DNA from: Streptomyces sp. Je 1-332
Lineage (GTDB): Bacteria; Actinomycetota; Actinomycetes; Streptomycetales; Streptomycetaceae
Reading direction: 5' to 3'
Length of the DNA stretch: 64,000 bases
Assembly (NCBI RefSeq): GCF_040730185.1
Contig: NZ_CP160402.1
Location: forward strand, 5,766,001 to 5,830,000
Part shown: piece by piece, positions 36,379-45,113 of the stretch
Layout: every line of letters starts with the position of its first letter
How positions within the stretch are numbered: the stretch's first letter is position 1
Position numbers and translations under genes: made by a program
The notes under the pieces: model-generated
The model's input: only the letters and a program-made list of their open reading frames with translations
Databases searched by the model: none
Told to the model about the DNA's origin: nothing

Positions 36379-36397
36379 GTCCCGCGTCCCTCCGCAC

Positions 36398-36429
36398 TTG
36401 AATCTGACACCGGTGTCAGCTTCTACCGT
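36398..36429 (+). promoter_or_regulatory. MerR-type promoter with palindromic operator
   Basis: -35 TTGAAT, a 20-base spacer containing the perfect palindrome CTGACACCGGTGTCAG (36404-36419), then -10 TACCGT. The over-long spacer with a central palindrome is the hallmark of MerR-activated promoters. The -10 lies only 6 bases before the ATG, so the mRNA is probably leaderless. Confidence 0.75.
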
Positions 36430-36435
36430 TCCGGC

Positions 36436-37569
36436 ATGACGAACACTTCGCTTCTCGCACCGTATTCCGCCGGCCCCCTCGGTTACCTCCCCAACCGCAT
36501 CGTGATGGCCCCGATGACCCGCGCCCGCGCCGCGGAGGACGGCACCCCGCTGGCCGTCGTCGCCGACCACTACGCCCAGCGTGCGAGCGCCGGACTCATC
36601 GTCACCGAGGGCATCTGGCCCAGCAGCCGGGGCCAGAGCGGCTGGCGCTACCCCGGTCTGGAGACCGACGCGCACGTCGCGGGCTGGCGGCGGGTGACCG
36701 AGGCCGTGCACGCCGCCGGCGGCCGGATCTACGCCCAGCTGATGCACGGCGGCCGCAACGGCCACCCGCTGGCCCGCATCGACGGCGACCTGCCGCTCGC
36801 TCCCTCGGCCGTGACCCCGCCCGGCCACGCGCACGGCCCGGACGGCGCCAAGCCCGACTATGTCGCCCCGCGCGAGATGACCCGTGACGACATCCGCACG
36901 GCGGTCCAGGACTTCGTGGCCGCCGCCCGCAACGCCGTCGCGGCCGGTTTCGACGGGGTCGAACTGCACGGCGCCAACAGCTACTTGATCCACCAGTTCC
37001 TCGCCGACAACACCAACCTCCGTGATGACGAGTACGGCAGGGGATCGATCGCCGACCGCATCCGCTTCGCCGTCGAGGTGGTCCGCGCCGTCGCCGACGC
37101 CATCGGTGCCGAACGGCTCGGCCTGCGCCTCTCGCCCGGCAACCCGCAGTTCGGCATGGCGGAGGCCGACCCCGCTCCCGTCTACCGTGCGCTCCTCGAC
37201 GAGATCGACGGGCTCGGCCTCGCCTACCTCCATCTCACCGACAACGCCGACTACCCGGCCCTCGCCGACCTGCGCCCGCGCTGGAGCGGGCTGCTCATCG
37301 GCAACGTCGGCGAGAACGGCGACCCGACGACGCGCGAGGCGGGCGAGGCGGTCCTCGCGTCCGGCCTCGCCGACCTCGTCTCCTACGGGCGGGCCTTCAT
37401 CTCCAACCCCGACCTGCCGGAGCGGCTGGCGACGGGCGCGCCGCTCCAGGAGATCGACCAGGCGCACCTCTACACGAACGGTGCGCGGGGATATACCGAC
37501 TACCCGTTCCTGGAGCGGGAGTTGGTGGGCTCGGGCTCGGGCTCGGGTCAGATCTCCACCAGCACCTGA
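36436..37569 (+). CDS. Old yellow enzyme-type ene-reductase
   Basis: 377 residues. FMN-dependent NAD(P)H reductase of activated C=C bonds. Motifs: 'RIVMAPMTRARA' near the N-terminus, 'YAQLMHGGR' with the flavin region, 'GFDGVELHGANSYLIHQFL' with the substrate His/Asn pair, and 'SYGRAFISNPDLPERL' for FMN phosphate. It has a leaderless start under a MerR-type promoter. Its 3' end overlaps the convergent nitroreductase gene by 22 bases. The C-terminal Ser/Gly tail is low complexity. It probably serves electrophile or redox stress defence. Confidence 0.95.
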   Translation: MTNTSLLAPYSAGPLGYLPNRIVMAPMTRARAAEDGTPLAVVADHYAQRASAGLIVTEGIWPSSRGQSGWRYPGLETDAHVAGWRRVTEAVHAAGGRIYAQLMHGGRNGHPLARIDGDLPLAPSAVTPPGHAHGPDGAKPDYVAPREMTRDDIRTAVQDFVAAARNAVAAGFDGVELHGANSYLIHQFLADNTNLRDDEYGRGSIADRIRFAVEVVRAVADAIGAERLGLRLSPGNPQFGMAEADPAPVYRALLDEIDGLGLAYLHLTDNADYPALADLRPRWSGLLIGNVGENGDPTTREAGEAVLASGLADLVSYGRAFISNPDLPERLATGAPLQEIDQAHLYTNGARGYTDYPFLERELVGSGSGSGQISTST

Positions 37570-38255
37570 TCCAGCGATTTCCTTACGAGATCCGGGACTT
37601 GGCAGTCCTCGGCCGGATAGCCGACGGGGATCACCGCGAACGCCTTCTCGTTCTCCGGGCGCCCGAGCACCTGCGACAGGAACCGCATCGGGCTCGGCGT
37701 GTGGATCAGCGCGGCCAGGCCCGACAGATGCAGTGCGGAGAGCAGCATTCCCACCGCGATGCCGACCGACTCGTCCACGTAGTAGTGCTTGTGCTTGGTG
37801 CCGTCCTCGCCCAGCCAGTACCGCTGCTGGAAGACGACGACCAGGGCGGGCGCGTCCGTCAGATGCGGCTTCACCTCGTCCGTGCCGAGCGGACGCAGGG
37901 CGGCAAGCCACTCCTCGCCGAGGCGCCCGTCGTACGAGACGCGCTCCTCGTGCTCGGCGGCCTCGCGGATGCGGCGGCGTATCTCCGGGTCCTGGACGAG
38001 GACGAACGTCCACGGCTGCTGGTGCGCGCCGGACGGTGCCGTCGCCGCGCACGCGATGGCGTCCCGCACGACCTGCGGGGGCACCGGGTCGGGCGCGAAC
38101 TGCCGCACCGTGCGCCGCTCCCGCATCCGCGTACGCAACTCCGCTGCCCGCGCGAGGGACTGGGACTCGGGCATGCGCTCGGGGCGGTACGGCACGGAGC
38201 GGTAGGGCTCGCCGTGGATGGGGGTCCAGGGCCGTTCTGCGGTCTCGTCAGCCAT
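37548..38255 (-). CDS. Nitroreductase-family flavoprotein
   Basis: 235 residues. 'RRTVRQFAPDPVP' and 'ATAPSGAHQQPWTFVLVQDP' are the FMN-binding start of the nitroreductase family, and 'PVGYPAEDCQVP' its usual C-terminal region. The presence of the 'APSGAHQQPW' motif and the extended middle resembles the BluB/iodotyrosine-deiodinase side of the family. GTG 38261 is an alternative start two codons earlier. It converges on the ene-reductase, so the two flavoenzymes may serve the same stress. Confidence 0.9.
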   Translation of the reverse strand: MADETAERPWTPIHGEPYRSVPYRPERMPESQSLARAAELRTRMRERRTVRQFAPDPVPPQVVRDAIACAATAPSGAHQQPWTFVLVQDPEIRRRIREAAEHEERVSYDGRLGEEWLAALRPLGTDEVKPHLTDAPALVVVFQQRYWLGEDGTKHKHYYVDESVGIAVGMLLSALHLSGLAALIHTPSPMRFLSQVLGRPENEKAFAVIPVGYPAEDCQVPDLVRKSLDQVLVEI

Positions 38256-38274
38256 GCTCACGAGTGTGCCCCGG

Positions 38275-39474
38275 TCAGCTCCATCCCGTCACGATCAATG
38301 AGAGCCCGAGCGTGAATCCGCCACCCAGGAGGGCCAGATACAGCCCGTAGAACCTGCGCAGCCGGTGTACGAGGAATCCGAGGGCCCCGAAGGCGAGACC
38401 CACCGTGAGAGTGCGGGAGCCGCGGGAGAGCGCCGACTGTGCCAGCCAGTCCTGCGGTGCGATGTCGGTGCGGCCCGTCTCGCGTGCGTACACCTTGAAG
38501 GGGACGCCGTTCCAGGGTTGGTGGCGTACTGCCGCCGCGCCCTCGGTGGCGAGTTCGGCGCGCACCTGCGCGCGCATCCTCTCCGTGGTCAGCGGCTGCG
38601 GCAACTGCACGCCGGCGGTGGCCAGTTGGAGCGCGATGAGCCCGCCCGCCAGGCTGCCCGCGAGTGCCGCGAAAGACAGCTTCAGGGCCCGGCGCGGCAG
38701 CGCCACGCAGGCGATCCCCAGGAACAGCTCCGGCATCAGCGGCCAGCTCAGTGCCTCCGCGAAGGCCCAGAGGAGGCCCGCGACGAGGCCCCAGCGGGAG
38801 GCCGCGACCGCCGCGATCCGCTTGCGCGCGGGGGAGTCGGCGAGGGGTTCCTCCGTCGTACGGCGATGCAGCGCGGCCACCGCGTCGCGGGCCTCCCCGG
38901 GGGTGGCGGTAGCGGGTAGCGGCGCACCGATGGTGACCCGCACCAGGGCGGGGCGGAGCCTGCCGTGCTTGGGCAGGAGGCGGTCCGTGCCCGCGATGGC
39001 GACCGGGACGACGGGTACGTCCGCCTGCCGGGCGAGGATCAGGGCGCCCTTGTGGAAGGCGCCCAGTTCGCCCTCCCGCGCGCGGGTGCCCTCCGGGAAG
39101 AGCACGACGGCTGCGCCCGCGCGCAGGGCGTCCGCCCTGGACAGGAGGTCGTTCATGCCGCCTCCGGTGCGGCGCACGGGGAACCCCGCGGCCAGGCGGC
39201 TGCAGATCCGCCTGCGCCAGGGGGAGGCGAACCAGTAGTCGGCGGCGGCGCCTATCGCGGGGGCGTGCCGGGCGTCCAGTGCCGCGAGCAGGGCGGCGGT
39301 GTCCGCGTGGGACGAGTGGTTCGCCACGACGACGCAGCCGCCGGGCGGGAGTTGACCACGCCGCTCCACACCTCCGGTGAGGGTGAGCAGGGTCCACCAG
39401 AGGGCACGGCGGAGACGGGCCGTGCCCCGCTGCGGGCGTCGGCCCGTAGCGCCGGGCCTCGTACGTACCCTCAC
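38275..39474 (-). CDS. 1-acylglycerol-3-phosphate acyltransferase-like with membrane domain
   Basis: 399 residues from GTG overlapping the CdsA-like stop (GTGA). The first half is a PlsC acyltransferase with the catalytic 'NHSSHADTAA' (H-X4-D) and acyl-acceptor motif 'FPEGTRAREGELG'. The second half has several hydrophobic segments ending in 'LALLGGGFTLGLSLIVTG', an extension not found in simple PlsC proteins. It probably acylates a glycerophospholipid precursor at the membrane. It is the last gene of the coupled set CDP-alcohol transferase - small ORF - CdsA - PlsC. Confidence 0.85.
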   Translation of the reverse strand: MRVRTRPGATGRRPQRGTARLRRALWWTLLTLTGGVERRGQLPPGGCVVVANHSSHADTAALLAALDARHAPAIGAAADYWFASPWRRRICSRLAAGFPVRRTGGGMNDLLSRADALRAGAAVVLFPEGTRAREGELGAFHKGALILARQADVPVVPVAIAGTDRLLPKHGRLRPALVRVTIGAPLPATATPGEARDAVAALHRRTTEEPLADSPARKRIAAVAASRWGLVAGLLWAFAEALSWPLMPELFLGIACVALPRRALKLSFAALAGSLAGGLIALQLATAGVQLPQPLTTERMRAQVRAELATEGAAAVRHQPWNGVPFKVYARETGRTDIAPQDWLAQSALSRGSRTLTVGLAFGALGFLVHRLRRFYGLYLALLGGGFTLGLSLIVTGWS

Positions 39475-40334
39475 AGCGTCACCACCATCGTCACAAGCAG
39501 AGCCACCAGCAGCGAATCGATCCGGTCGAGCAGTCCGCCGAACCCCGGCAGCCAGCTCCCGGCGTCCTTCACGCCCGCCTCGCGCTTGACCATCGACTCC
39601 AGGAGATCCCCGAGTACGCAGCCGACGAGTACCGCGGCCCACAGCGTGAGGGAGAACGCGCCGACCGCGGCCAGCGCGGCCGCGGTCGCGGCGGCGGCGC
39701 CCACGACGCCTGCCCAGGTCTTGTTGGGGGAGAGGGGCGAAAGCGGCCGGGACAGCAGCCCCCTGCGGCCGAGGGCCGTACCCCCGCACCACGCGCCCAC
39801 GTCCCCGAACGCCACCGCGACGCCCACCGCGACGGCGGTGTCGCCGAGCAGGACGAGCCCGCTCAGCGAGAGAGGAATCCAGAGCAGCCCGAACACGGTC
39901 CGGCTCGCCCGCGTGAAGCCCTGCGCGGCGTCCCCGGAACAGAGGGCCACACCGGCGGCGGCGACGAGCAGCGCGCCGGCCGCCCGCAGATCCAGGGCGT
40001 CGGGCGCGCCCCAGGCGATCGCAGGTACCACCACGGCGGACACCGCGAGCACGGCCCGCTCACCCCGGGGCAGCCCCGCCATCCGCGCGTACTCACCCAC
40101 GGCGACCACTCCGAGCCCCGCCGCGAGCGCGAACGCCCCCGCCCGCCCGAGGAGGAACGCCCCGAGAAAGAGCGGCGCGGCCATCGCCCAGGTCCGCCAC
40201 CGCTTGCGCAGCTCGGCTCGCATCCGCACCCGCGAGGGCAGCGCGGCGACGGCCACCCCACCGACGCCGAGCACCCCGGCCACCACGGGCACCGCGCGCC
40301 CGGCGGCCTCCCCGGCGATGAACGCGGCGCTCAT
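39471..40334 (-). CDS. CdsA-like phosphatidate cytidylyltransferase
   Basis: 287 residues, about eight membrane segments. The C-terminal CDS signature is clear: 'SPNKTWAG', 'ESMVKREAGVKDAGSWLPG' and 'GLLDRIDSLL'. The usual GHGG turn is GFGG here. The enzyme would make CDP-diacylglycerol from phosphatidate and CTP, the precursor for the neighbouring CDP-alcohol transferase. A housekeeping cdsA is expected elsewhere, so this may serve a special lipid. Starts and stops overlap neighbours by ATGA/GTGA. Confidence 0.88.
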   Translation of the reverse strand: MSAAFIAGEAAGRAVPVVAGVLGVGGVAVAALPSRVRMRAELRKRWRTWAMAAPLFLGAFLLGRAGAFALAAGLGVVAVGEYARMAGLPRGERAVLAVSAVVVPAIAWGAPDALDLRAAGALLVAAAGVALCSGDAAQGFTRASRTVFGLLWIPLSLSGLVLLGDTAVAVGVAVAFGDVGAWCGGTALGRRGLLSRPLSPLSPNKTWAGVVGAAAATAAALAAVGAFSLTLWAAVLVGCVLGDLLESMVKREAGVKDAGSWLPGFGGLLDRIDSLLVALLVTMVVTL

Positions 40335-40489
40335 CGCGTGCCCCGTGGGGAAGCCGGGGCCGTGCCTAGCGCTGGGCGCAGGCGGGCGAGGCGCGGGGGT
40401 GCCGTCGGGTTCGATCCCACGCCGCGTGCCTCGGCGACATCGGGCATGACCCGCCCTGCGACGTCCCCGCCGTTCAAGGCCGCGCTCAT
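40331..40489 (-). CDS. Possible 52-aa ORF between coupled lipid genes
   Basis: The frame starts with an ATG overlapping the CDP-alcohol transferase stop (ATGA) and stops overlapping the CdsA start (ATGA), so it fills the gap exactly. Its first residues 'MSAALNGGDVAGRVMP' resemble the CdsA start 'MSAAFIAGEAAGRAVP', suggesting a partial duplication of the CdsA 5' end. The rest has no recognisable fold. It may be a translational bridge or a decayed duplicate. Confidence 0.4.
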   Translation of the reverse strand: MSAALNGGDVAGRVMPDVAEARGVGSNPTAPPRLARLRPALGTAPASPRGTR

Positions 40490-41082
40490 CGCTGCCCCTC
40501 CGACTGGGCCTGACCCAACTCCCGCCACAGCCGGGCCAGTCGCAGCCCCGCCGTGAGCATCGAACCCGCGGCGAGCACCACGAGCACCGGAACGACCCAG
40601 CCGGAGGCCGCCGCGAGGATCACGAGGGCGCAGCGTTCCGTCTTGCCGAGCGGGCCGCCGTTCAGGCGGGGTGCGCCCGCCGCCGCGCCCGCGAGCGACA
40701 CCCAGGACGGGAGCGTCGCCGCGAGGCCCGCCGTCGCCACCAGCCACAGGGGGGCCAGGGTCAGGAAGCCGGCCAGCATGGCCAGGTCGGCCGCCCGGTC
40801 ACCCAGTTCGTTCAGGAGCGCCCCGCGGCGCGTCGTGCGGCCCGTGTCGCGGGCCAGGGCGCCGTCGAGGTTCGCGAACGCGAGGCGCGCGGCGAGCAGC
40901 AGGGCCACCGGGATCGCCGCGAACGGCACCGGCAGCCAGGCCAGCGCCGCCGCCGCGCCCGCCGCGCAGAGCACCCCCGCCACGGAGAGCGTGTCGGGCG
41001 ACACCTCGCGGCGGGCGAGCGCGCCGCGTACGCCGGACAACCGGTCCGCGTACCAGGGTTTGAGAGCGTAGAGGCCGTTCAT
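40486..41082 (-). CDS. CDP-alcohol phosphatidyltransferase family protein
   Basis: 198 residues with four to six membrane segments. The family signature D-X2-DG-X2-AR-X8-G-X3-D-X3-D is recognisable as 'NLDGALARDTGRTTRRGALLN' followed by 'ELGDRAAD', but the first Asp is Ala and the third is Asn. Because metal binding depends on these residues, activity may be altered; the same pattern may simply be normal for this subfamily. It would transfer a phosphoalcohol to or from CDP-diacylglycerol. It is the first gene of the coupled lipid set. Confidence 0.82.
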   Translation of the reverse strand: MNGLYALKPWYADRLSGVRGALARREVSPDTLSVAGVLCAAGAAAALAWLPVPFAAIPVALLLAARLAFANLDGALARDTGRTTRRGALLNELGDRAADLAMLAGFLTLAPLWLVATAGLAATLPSWVSLAGAAAGAPRLNGGPLGKTERCALVILAAASGWVVPVLVVLAAGSMLTAGLRLARLWRELGQAQSEGQR

Positions 41083-41158
41083 GGCACCGACTCTGCCGCC
41101 GCCCGGCCGCGGGCAAATCGGCGTGCGTACTCAAGTTCGGCCTGAGTACGGTGGTGGG

Positions 41159-41689
41159 GTGACCACGTTGCGTACGGCCCACACCTGCGATCTCGACCCC
41201 ACCGAACTCCGCGCCGGCCGCGCCCTGATGGACGAGGCGTTCGACGGTGACTTCAGCGACGCGGACTGGGACCACGGCCTCGGCGGCGTGCACGCCCTCG
41301 TGCACGACGACTCCGGGCTTCTGCTCGCACACGGCTCCGTGGTCCAGCGCCGCATCCTGCACAACGGCCGTTCGCTGCGCGTCGGTTACGTAGAAGCGGT
41401 CGCCGTACGCCCGGACCGGCAGCGTGCGGGCCTCGGCGGGCAGGTGATGGGCGCCCTGGAGCGGGTGATCGACCGGGCGTACGCCCTGGGCGCGCTGTCG
41501 GCCTCCGACGAGGGGCAGCGGCTCTACCTCGCGCGCGGCTGGCAGGAGTGGAAGGGGGCGGTCGGCGCCCTCGGCCCGGAGGGCGTGCTCCACATGCCGG
41601 ACGAGGAGCCCCCGCTGCTCCGAGGCGGCGCCGACCTCGACCCGGCGCACGTACTGCTCATCGACTGGCGCGACGGCGACATCTTCTGA
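41159..41689 (+). CDS. AAC(2')-I-like aminoglycoside N-acetyltransferase
   Basis: 176 residues, GNAT fold. Close to the mycobacterial AAC(2')-Ic pattern as I remember it: 'DFSDADWDHGLGGVHAL', 'AHGSVVQRRI', 'GYVEAVAVRPDRQRAGLG' with the acetyl-CoA loop, 'LGALSASDEGQRLYLARGW', 'TPDDD'-like 'HMPDEEPP', and the terminal 'CDWRAGDVW'-like 'DWRDGDIF'. AAC(2') enzymes acetylate the 2'-amino group of aminoglycosides, although the chromosomal role may be different. The GTG start follows TGAGTACGGT, possibly a -10, so translation may be leaderless. It is divergent from the CDP-alcohol transferase. Confidence 0.85.
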   Translation: MTTLRTAHTCDLDPTELRAGRALMDEAFDGDFSDADWDHGLGGVHALVHDDSGLLLAHGSVVQRRILHNGRSLRVGYVEAVAVRPDRQRAGLGGQVMGALERVIDRAYALGALSASDEGQRLYLARGWQEWKGAVGALGPEGVLHMPDEEPPLLRGGADLDPAHVLLIDWRDGDIF

Positions 41690-41892
41690 CCGCCGAGCAC
41701 CACCGCGCTCACCGGCGAGTTCAGAGCCGCCAAAAGAGGGGTGCGGAGCGAAGCCCGTCTCAGATAGTAGGAAGTCCGAGTAATTGTGGAGACAGACGCT
41801 CCGTCCTCGCTTAGCTTTGTAGGAGCCGAACGTCTCGCTCGATCAAGCGAATGGCGGTCGTGAGCCGGAGCCCCACGCAGGCAACCCCTGCT

Positions 41893-41948
41893 GCTCCCCG
41901 CTCCCCGCCTCTGGGGGTCCCCCCACGCCCATTAGGCAGTGGGGGAGT
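41893..41948. repeat. Nested hairpin element
   Basis: A GGGGGTCCCCCC turn followed by CCCCCAC/GTGGGGG stems around CATTA. Similar GC-rich double hairpins recur between Streptomyces genes. The 299 bases before the 42-aa gene also hold a TAG-CTTTGT promoter-like box near 41812 and otherwise no gene. Confidence 0.55.
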
Positions 41949-41988
41949 CTCGCAGTACATCCTTTTTCCCTCAAGGAGTGGATCTCCC

Positions 41989-42117
41989 ATGGCCGAGACG
42001 ACCGCACGCCGAGTCCGACACGCCTCCCGTACCACCGATTCCGAGCGCAAGAACGCCGCTGCGGCCCTGCAGCGCGCCCTCGACCGCAGGGACAACGGCG
42101 GCGAGACGGGTCACTGA
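41989..42117 (+). CDS. Small basic protein, 42 aa
   Basis: MAETTARRV-start peptide, rich in Arg and Ala, with AAGGAG 11 bases before the ATG. No membrane segment or Cys is present. Small proteins of this kind follow long structured leaders elsewhere in Streptomyces; the 5' region here contains a nested hairpin element. The function is unknown. It converges on the metallophosphoesterase gene with 22 bases between. Confidence 0.6.
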   Translation: MAETTARRVRHASRTTDSERKNAAAALQRALDRRDNGGETGH

Positions 42118-42139
42118 GCACCCGCCCCGCCCCTGAGTC

Positions 42140-43744
42140 CTACGTACCGCGCACCACCTCGAAGTGGTCCACGCGCTCTCCGTTCTCGGCGAGCGCCGAG
42201 ACCGTCAGCTTCGGGTCGGCGCCGGCCGTCACCTCCACCGCGAGGAACGAGAAGCCGGTGTACCGCACCCGTGACCACTCCACCCGGTCAGGGTCGGGAA
42301 GGCGTGCCTTCGTCCAGTGGAACGACAGGATCGAATCGCGGTCCTCGACGTTCCCCTCGTAGCTGTCCTTCACGCCCGCCGGAAAGTCGTAGAGGTCCTT
42401 GCCCGCGCCGCCCGCGGTGACGTACACGATGCCGTCGCGCGTCGGATCGGTCGACGCGCCGACCGGCACGGGCTTGCCGACCTCGCCGCCCTTGACCGCG
42501 TCCGTGCGCTCGTAGACGTGGTTGTGGCCGTTGACGACCAGGTCCACCTGGTGCTTCGTGAAGAGTTCCAGCCACGCGTCACGCACCCCGCCGTCGGACC
42601 CGTGCGTCGCCGTCGAGTACATGCAGTGGTGGAAGAAGACCACGATGAAGTCGATGGTCTCCTCCGCCCGCAGTTCGCCGAGGCGCTTGTCCAGCCAGGC
42701 GCTCTGCTTGCCGTCCGTGTAGCCCTTGTTGGCGGGGATCTCGTACGAGACGTCGTTCGCGTCGAGCGCGACGACGCCGACATTGCCGTACGTGAAGGAG
42801 TAGACGCCCGGCGCGTTCCTCGGATCGAAGCCGTTCTCCGGGAGCGACCAGCGCGCGGACTGGCCGCCGTAGCCGTTCGGTGAGTACCACGCCTCCATGT
42901 CGTGGTTGCCGGTCGTCACCATCCACGGGACCGACTTCGCCACGGACTCCGTCTGCGCGAGGAAGGTGTCCCACACGCGCGCGTCGTACGTGTCGGACTC
43001 CTTGCCGTGTCCGGTGCTGTCCGCGTAGCAGATGTCGCCCGCGTGCAGATGGAAGGACGGGTTCTGGCCCAGGATCAACTGGTCGTTGGCGAGCGCGTCG
43101 TAGCTCACGCCCTGGTCGCCGAAGGCCGTGAAGACGAACTTCTCCGGGGCCGCGGGCGCCGTGCGGAAGGAGCCGACCGTCGCCATCCGCTCGGGTGACG
43201 CCGGGTCGAAGCCGTCGTGGCCGACGCCGTAGTAGTACGTCGTGCCGGGCCGCAGGCCGTCGAGCGCCGCGTGCAGGTAGTACTGCTCAACCTTGGGCAG
43301 CTTCTTCGACAGGGACGGGGTGTGCAGGTCGCGCACCTCCGCCTCGATCTTCCGGCTCAGCTCCCAGGGCTTCAACCCCACCCGCAGATAAGGGGACTTG
43401 ACGGCGAACGGCACCTGCCAGGAGACCCGCATCTGTGTCTTCGGGTCGGCGCCGAAGGCGAGATGCCGGGCGAAGGGGGCCACGAGCTTCCCGTCCACCT
43501 TGACGGGCGCGGGCGGCGCGGACGTCGCGGCGAGCGGGCTCGACGCCGGTGCGCCCGCGCCGTGGGCGCCGCCCGAGCTGCCGGCGAGCAGGCCCATACC
43601 GCCGACGGTGCCGGCCGTGGCGAACGAACTGGCGAGGACCGTGCGGCGGGAGAGCTTCCTGCGCAGGTACTCGTGCTGTTCCGGCATGCTCATCCCGGCC
43701 GCGAGTCGCTCCGGTATGCCGACGTTGGGGGTGTCCATGTCCAT
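42140..43744 (-). CDS. Tat-exported purple acid phosphatase-like metallophosphoesterase
   Basis: 534 residues. An N-terminal twin-arginine signal ('KLSRRTVLASS' then a hydrophobic stretch to 'GAHGAG') directs folded export. Next comes a fibronectin-like purple acid phosphatase N-domain ('MRVSWQVPFAVKSPYLRVG'), then the metallophosphoesterase core with the metal ligands in 'FTAFGDQGV', 'LHAGDICYAD', 'TTGNHDME', 'VVFFHHCMYS' and 'VNGHNHVYER'. It likely releases phosphate from organic esters outside the cell. ATG 43744 is preceded by GGGAAG; ATG 43738 is an alternative. It is divergent from leuB. Confidence 0.93.
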   Translation of the reverse strand: MDMDTPNVGIPERLAAGMSMPEQHEYLRRKLSRRTVLASSFATAGTVGGMGLLAGSSGGAHGAGAPASSPLAATSAPPAPVKVDGKLVAPFARHLAFGADPKTQMRVSWQVPFAVKSPYLRVGLKPWELSRKIEAEVRDLHTPSLSKKLPKVEQYYLHAALDGLRPGTTYYYGVGHDGFDPASPERMATVGSFRTAPAAPEKFVFTAFGDQGVSYDALANDQLILGQNPSFHLHAGDICYADSTGHGKESDTYDARVWDTFLAQTESVAKSVPWMVTTGNHDMEAWYSPNGYGGQSARWSLPENGFDPRNAPGVYSFTYGNVGVVALDANDVSYEIPANKGYTDGKQSAWLDKRLGELRAEETIDFIVVFFHHCMYSTATHGSDGGVRDAWLELFTKHQVDLVVNGHNHVYERTDAVKGGEVGKPVPVGASTDPTRDGIVYVTAGGAGKDLYDFPAGVKDSYEGNVEDRDSILSFHWTKARLPDPDRVEWSRVRYTGFSFLAVEVTAGADPKLTVSALAENGERVDHFEVVRGT

Positions 43745-43889
43745 AGAACTTCCCGGTAACTCGCAACTCGCGCCAGACCTACGGGTGAAGTGGGAGTGGC
43801 CATGCGGTGGCGGCCGTGTGGCATGACCAGGGGTGTCCGCATGCCGGACTATGCGTGTCATCCCGTGGGACGGGGCGTAGGGTGCATGC

Positions 43890-44930
43890 ATGTCTCGCAG
43901 CATCAATCTCGCAGTGATCCCCGGTGATGGAATCGGCCAGGAAGTCGTGGCCCAGGGGCTCAAGGTCCTCAATGCCGTCCTCCCGCAGGATGTGAAGCTG
44001 GAGACCAAGGAGTTCGACTTCGGCGCCAAGCGGTACCACGCGACCGGTGAGACCCTCACCGACGCCGACACCGATGCCCTCAAGCAGTACGACGCGATCC
44101 TCCTCGGCGCGATCGGCGACCCCTCGGTCCCGTCCGGCGTCCTGGAGCGCGGCTTCCTGCTGAAGCTCCGCTTCCTCTTCGACCACCACGTCAACCTGCG
44201 GCCCTCGAAGCTGCTCCCGGGTGTGGCGACCCCCCTCAAGGGCCAGCCCGAGATCGACTTCATCGTCGTACGCGAGGGAACCGAGGGCCCGTACACCGGC
44301 AACGGCGGCTCGATCCGCACCGGCACCCCGCACGAGGTGGCCACCGAGGTCTCCGTCAACACCGCGTTCGGTGTGGAGCGTGTGGTCCGTGACGCCTTCG
44401 CCCGCGCCCAGGCCCGCCCGCGCAAGAAGCTGACGCTGGTCCACAAGAACAACGTCCTCGCCTACGCCGGTCACCTCTGGACGAACGTCTTCAACGAGGT
44501 GGCCAAGGACTTCCCGGACGTCACCACCGACTACATCCACGTCGACGCCGCGACGATCTACCTCGTCACCGACCCGGGCCGCTTCGACGTGATCGTCACC
44601 GACAACCTCTTCGGCGACATCATCACCGACCTCGCCGCCGCCGTCTCCGGCGGCATCGGCGTCGCGGCGTCGGGCAACATCAACCCGAGCCGCGAGTTCC
44701 CCTCGATGTTCGAGCCCGTGCACGGCTCGGCGCCGGACATCGCGGGCCAGGGCAAGGCCGACCCGTCGGCCACGGTCCTGTCCGTCGCGCTGCTCCTGCG
44801 TCACCTCGGGTACGAGGACGAGGCGGGGCGCATCGAGACGGCCGTCTCCGCGGACCTCGCGGAGCGCGGCGACACGGTCCGCACCACCGAGCAGATCGGC
44901 GACGCGCTCGCCGTACGAGTAGCGGGCTGA
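43890..44930 (+). CDS. leuB: 3-isopropylmalate dehydrogenase
   Basis: 346 residues, the short actinobacterial form. NAD-dependent oxidative decarboxylation in leucine synthesis. Motifs: '[12 protein letters not shown]', '[13 protein letters not shown]', '[12 protein letters not shown]', '[11 protein letters not shown]', the metal-binding '[13 protein letters not shown]' and '[13 protein letters not shown]'. It is divergent from the phosphoesterase and 245 bases before ilvE, with a strong terminator between, so the two branched-chain genes are probably separate transcripts. Confidence 0.97.
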   Translation: MSRSINLAVIPGDGIGQEVVAQGLKVLNAVLPQDVKLETKEFDFGAKRYHATGETLTDADTDALKQYDAILLGAIGDPSVPSGVLERGFLLKLRFLFDHHVNLRPSKLLPGVATPLKGQPEIDFIVVREGTEGPYTGNGGSIRTGTPHEVATEVSVNTAFGVERVVRDAFARAQARPRKKLTLVHKNNVLAYAGHLWTNVFNEVAKDFPDVTTDYIHVDAATIYLVTDPGRFDVIVTDNLFGDIITDLAAAVSGGIGVAASGNINPSREFPSMFEPVHGSAPDIAGQGKADPSATVLSVALLLRHLGYEDEAGRIETAVSADLAERGDTVRTTEQIGDALAVRVAG

Positions 44931-44955
44931 CCCGGTAGCTCGTCCTTACGACACA

Positions 44956-44991
44956 GAAGCCGCCGGGTTCGGTACACGACCCGGCGGCTTC
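44956..44991. terminator. Hairpin after leuB
   Basis: GAAGCCGCCGGGT pairs perfectly with ACCCGGCGGCTTC over a 10-base loop, 25 bases after the leuB stop. Confidence 0.85.
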
Positions 44992-45113
44992 TCGTATGCG
45001 GCTCCGGGTGCCACCATCGACCCCTGGGCCGCAATCACGCTGTTTCTTCCTCGGCGCCACGCGAGCGATAATCGAACGTGGGGCCGCGGAATGCAGGGTT
45101 ACTCGGACGTCCT

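Noticed and set aside
40405..40425. GGGTTCGATCCC looks like a tRNA T-arm
   Set aside because: Only three base pairs form, two T-stem positions mismatch, and no D-arm, anticodon arm or acceptor stem can be built around it.
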